Assembly (NCBI GenBank): GCA_023261695.1 | Contig: JAHFON010000007.1 | Location: 1-42,382 of the forward strand | DNA: 42,382 nucleotides | From: Candidatus Moraniibacteriota bacterium | Lineage (GTDB): Bacteria; Patescibacteriota; Minisyncoccia; Moranbacterales; UBA1568 | Direction of reading: 5' to 3' | Shown here: in pieces, positions 41,846-42,382 of the stretch | How positions within the stretch are numbered: position 1 is the stretch's first letter | Layout: each line of letters begins with the position of its first letter | The notes under the pieces: generated by a model | Databases searched by the model: none | What the model was told of the DNA's origin: nothing | Seen by the model: only the letters and a program-made list of their open reading frames with translations | Translations under genes and position numbers: made by a program

Positions 41846-42373
41846 TTAGTTAAGCTCGGCTTTCAAAGAAAAAGCCACGCGCCCCTCCGGTGTGACTGTA
41901 AGCAAATTCACCTTGACTACTCCAAAAGTATTGTCTGATTTGAGACTGATGATTTGTTGCGCGACAGACTTGAAACTATCCGCCTCTCCGGCCACTTCTA
42001 CGCTCTTCTCCACATTGTTATAACTGTATTTGGTTAACCTGACACTGGGAACAACCAGTTGTTGCAACTGATTCAGCAAGTTTTGAGGATCAACCGCGTG
42101 ACCTTCCAGCTGTTGTCCAATGAGTGTCAGGCGCTGATCAAAATACCCCACCCGATCAACTTTTTCGCCGCTTAATTGCCCGAGGTGTTCTGCCAGTGTC
42201 GCGTCAAAACCGGAGATCCGATCATCCAAGACTGTAATATACCAGCGCAACCCGCCAAAACCGGCTACCACTAAAAATAAAATGACGACGATGAAAATAA
42301 AATATTTATCAAAGGCCTTTCTGGGCCTGCCCATTCTTTCCAGCGTTGATGAAGCAAGATTAATTTCAGCCAT
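41846..42373 (-). CDS. pilN: Type IV pilus alignment protein PilN
   Basis: 175 residues. The start MAEINLASSTLERMGRPRKA resembles the conserved PilN N-terminus (INLLP-like) that binds PilM. One helix (about 25-47: YFIFIVVILFLVVAGFGGLR) precedes a coiled coil (50-100, LDDRISGFDATLAEHLGQLS) and a small alpha/beta domain (105-175: VRLTKYSYNNVEKSVEVAGE, FGVVKVNLLTVTPEGRVAFS). 29 bases before pilO. pilM would be expected just beyond the right edge. Confidence 0.87.
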   Translation of the reverse strand: MAEINLASSTLERMGRPRKAFDKYFIFIVVILFLVVAGFGGLRWYITVLDDRISGFDATLAEHLGQLSGEKVDRVGYFDQRLTLIGQQLEGHAVDPQNLLNQLQQLVVPSVRLTKYSYNNVEKSVEVAGEADSFKSVAQQIISLKSDNTFGVVKVNLLTVTPEGRVAFSLKAELN

Positions 42374-42382
42374 TGTTTTATT

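Overview
This window looks like a chromosomal piece of a Candidate Phyla Radiation (Patescibacteria) bacterium, most likely Parcubacteria-like. That placement is inferred from gene content and was not tested by phylogeny. Supporting signs are densely packed genes with short gaps, many small one-helix surface proteins, a Gram-positive-style type IV pilus locus, an RNA polymerase alpha subunit with no C-terminal domain, tRNA genes without encoded CCA, and GatC/GatA. TGA serves as a stop codon (for example at the end of tsaD), so the genetic code is standard and not the code 25 of Gracilibacteria. I saw no CRISPR array, prophage, transposase or rRNA.

Layout. 1-700: two small membrane-anchored proteins, the first cut by the window edge (minus strand). 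790-7430 (plus strand): tsaD, valS, a noncoding stretch with a folded palindromic element, a PrsW-like membrane protease, Hsp20 and a VanW-family protein. 7430-7800: a strong promoter and a tRNA cluster Lys(CTT)-Arg(TCT)-His(GTG). 7800-22830 (minus strand, with tRNA-Arg(TCG) at 8734): cell-envelope genes. These are a SIMPL protein, a three-enzyme fusion (GH18-like, NodB deacetylase, GT2 synthase), a secreted RlpA-like protein, an M23 peptidase, an ABC efflux operon (MacA/MacB/permease) behind an ECF sigma factor and its presumed membrane partner, a large surface protein, a DUF378 protein, and an operon of three exported proteins led by a matrixin-like protease. 22950-24416 (plus): a PEGA-domain surface protein converging on rpsI.

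24413-28700 (minus): translation/transcription operon infA-rpmJ-rpsM-rpsK-rpsD-rpoA-rplQ-rplM-rpsI, driven by a near-consensus promoter. 28728-35704 (minus): pilD, three minor prepilins, then ligA-gatC-gatA and a hypothetical membrane protein in the same tightly spaced direction. 35858-42373 (minus): the core type IV pilus machine (pilN, pilO, pilB, pilT, pilC) and two paralogous four-cysteine major pilins with their own promoter and terminator.

Together the genes cover core translation plus a surface programme: pilus building, envelope polysaccharide synthesis and trimming, peptidoglycan-related hydrolases, and a sigma-controlled exporter. The most notable unexplained signals are two multi-helix elements (4738-4867 and 40907-41026) that share sequence blocks while their closing stems differ in sequence but stay paired; three of four tRNAs with C instead of U at position 55; and several genes whose -10 box sits only 5-6 bases before the start codon, implying leaderless mRNAs.
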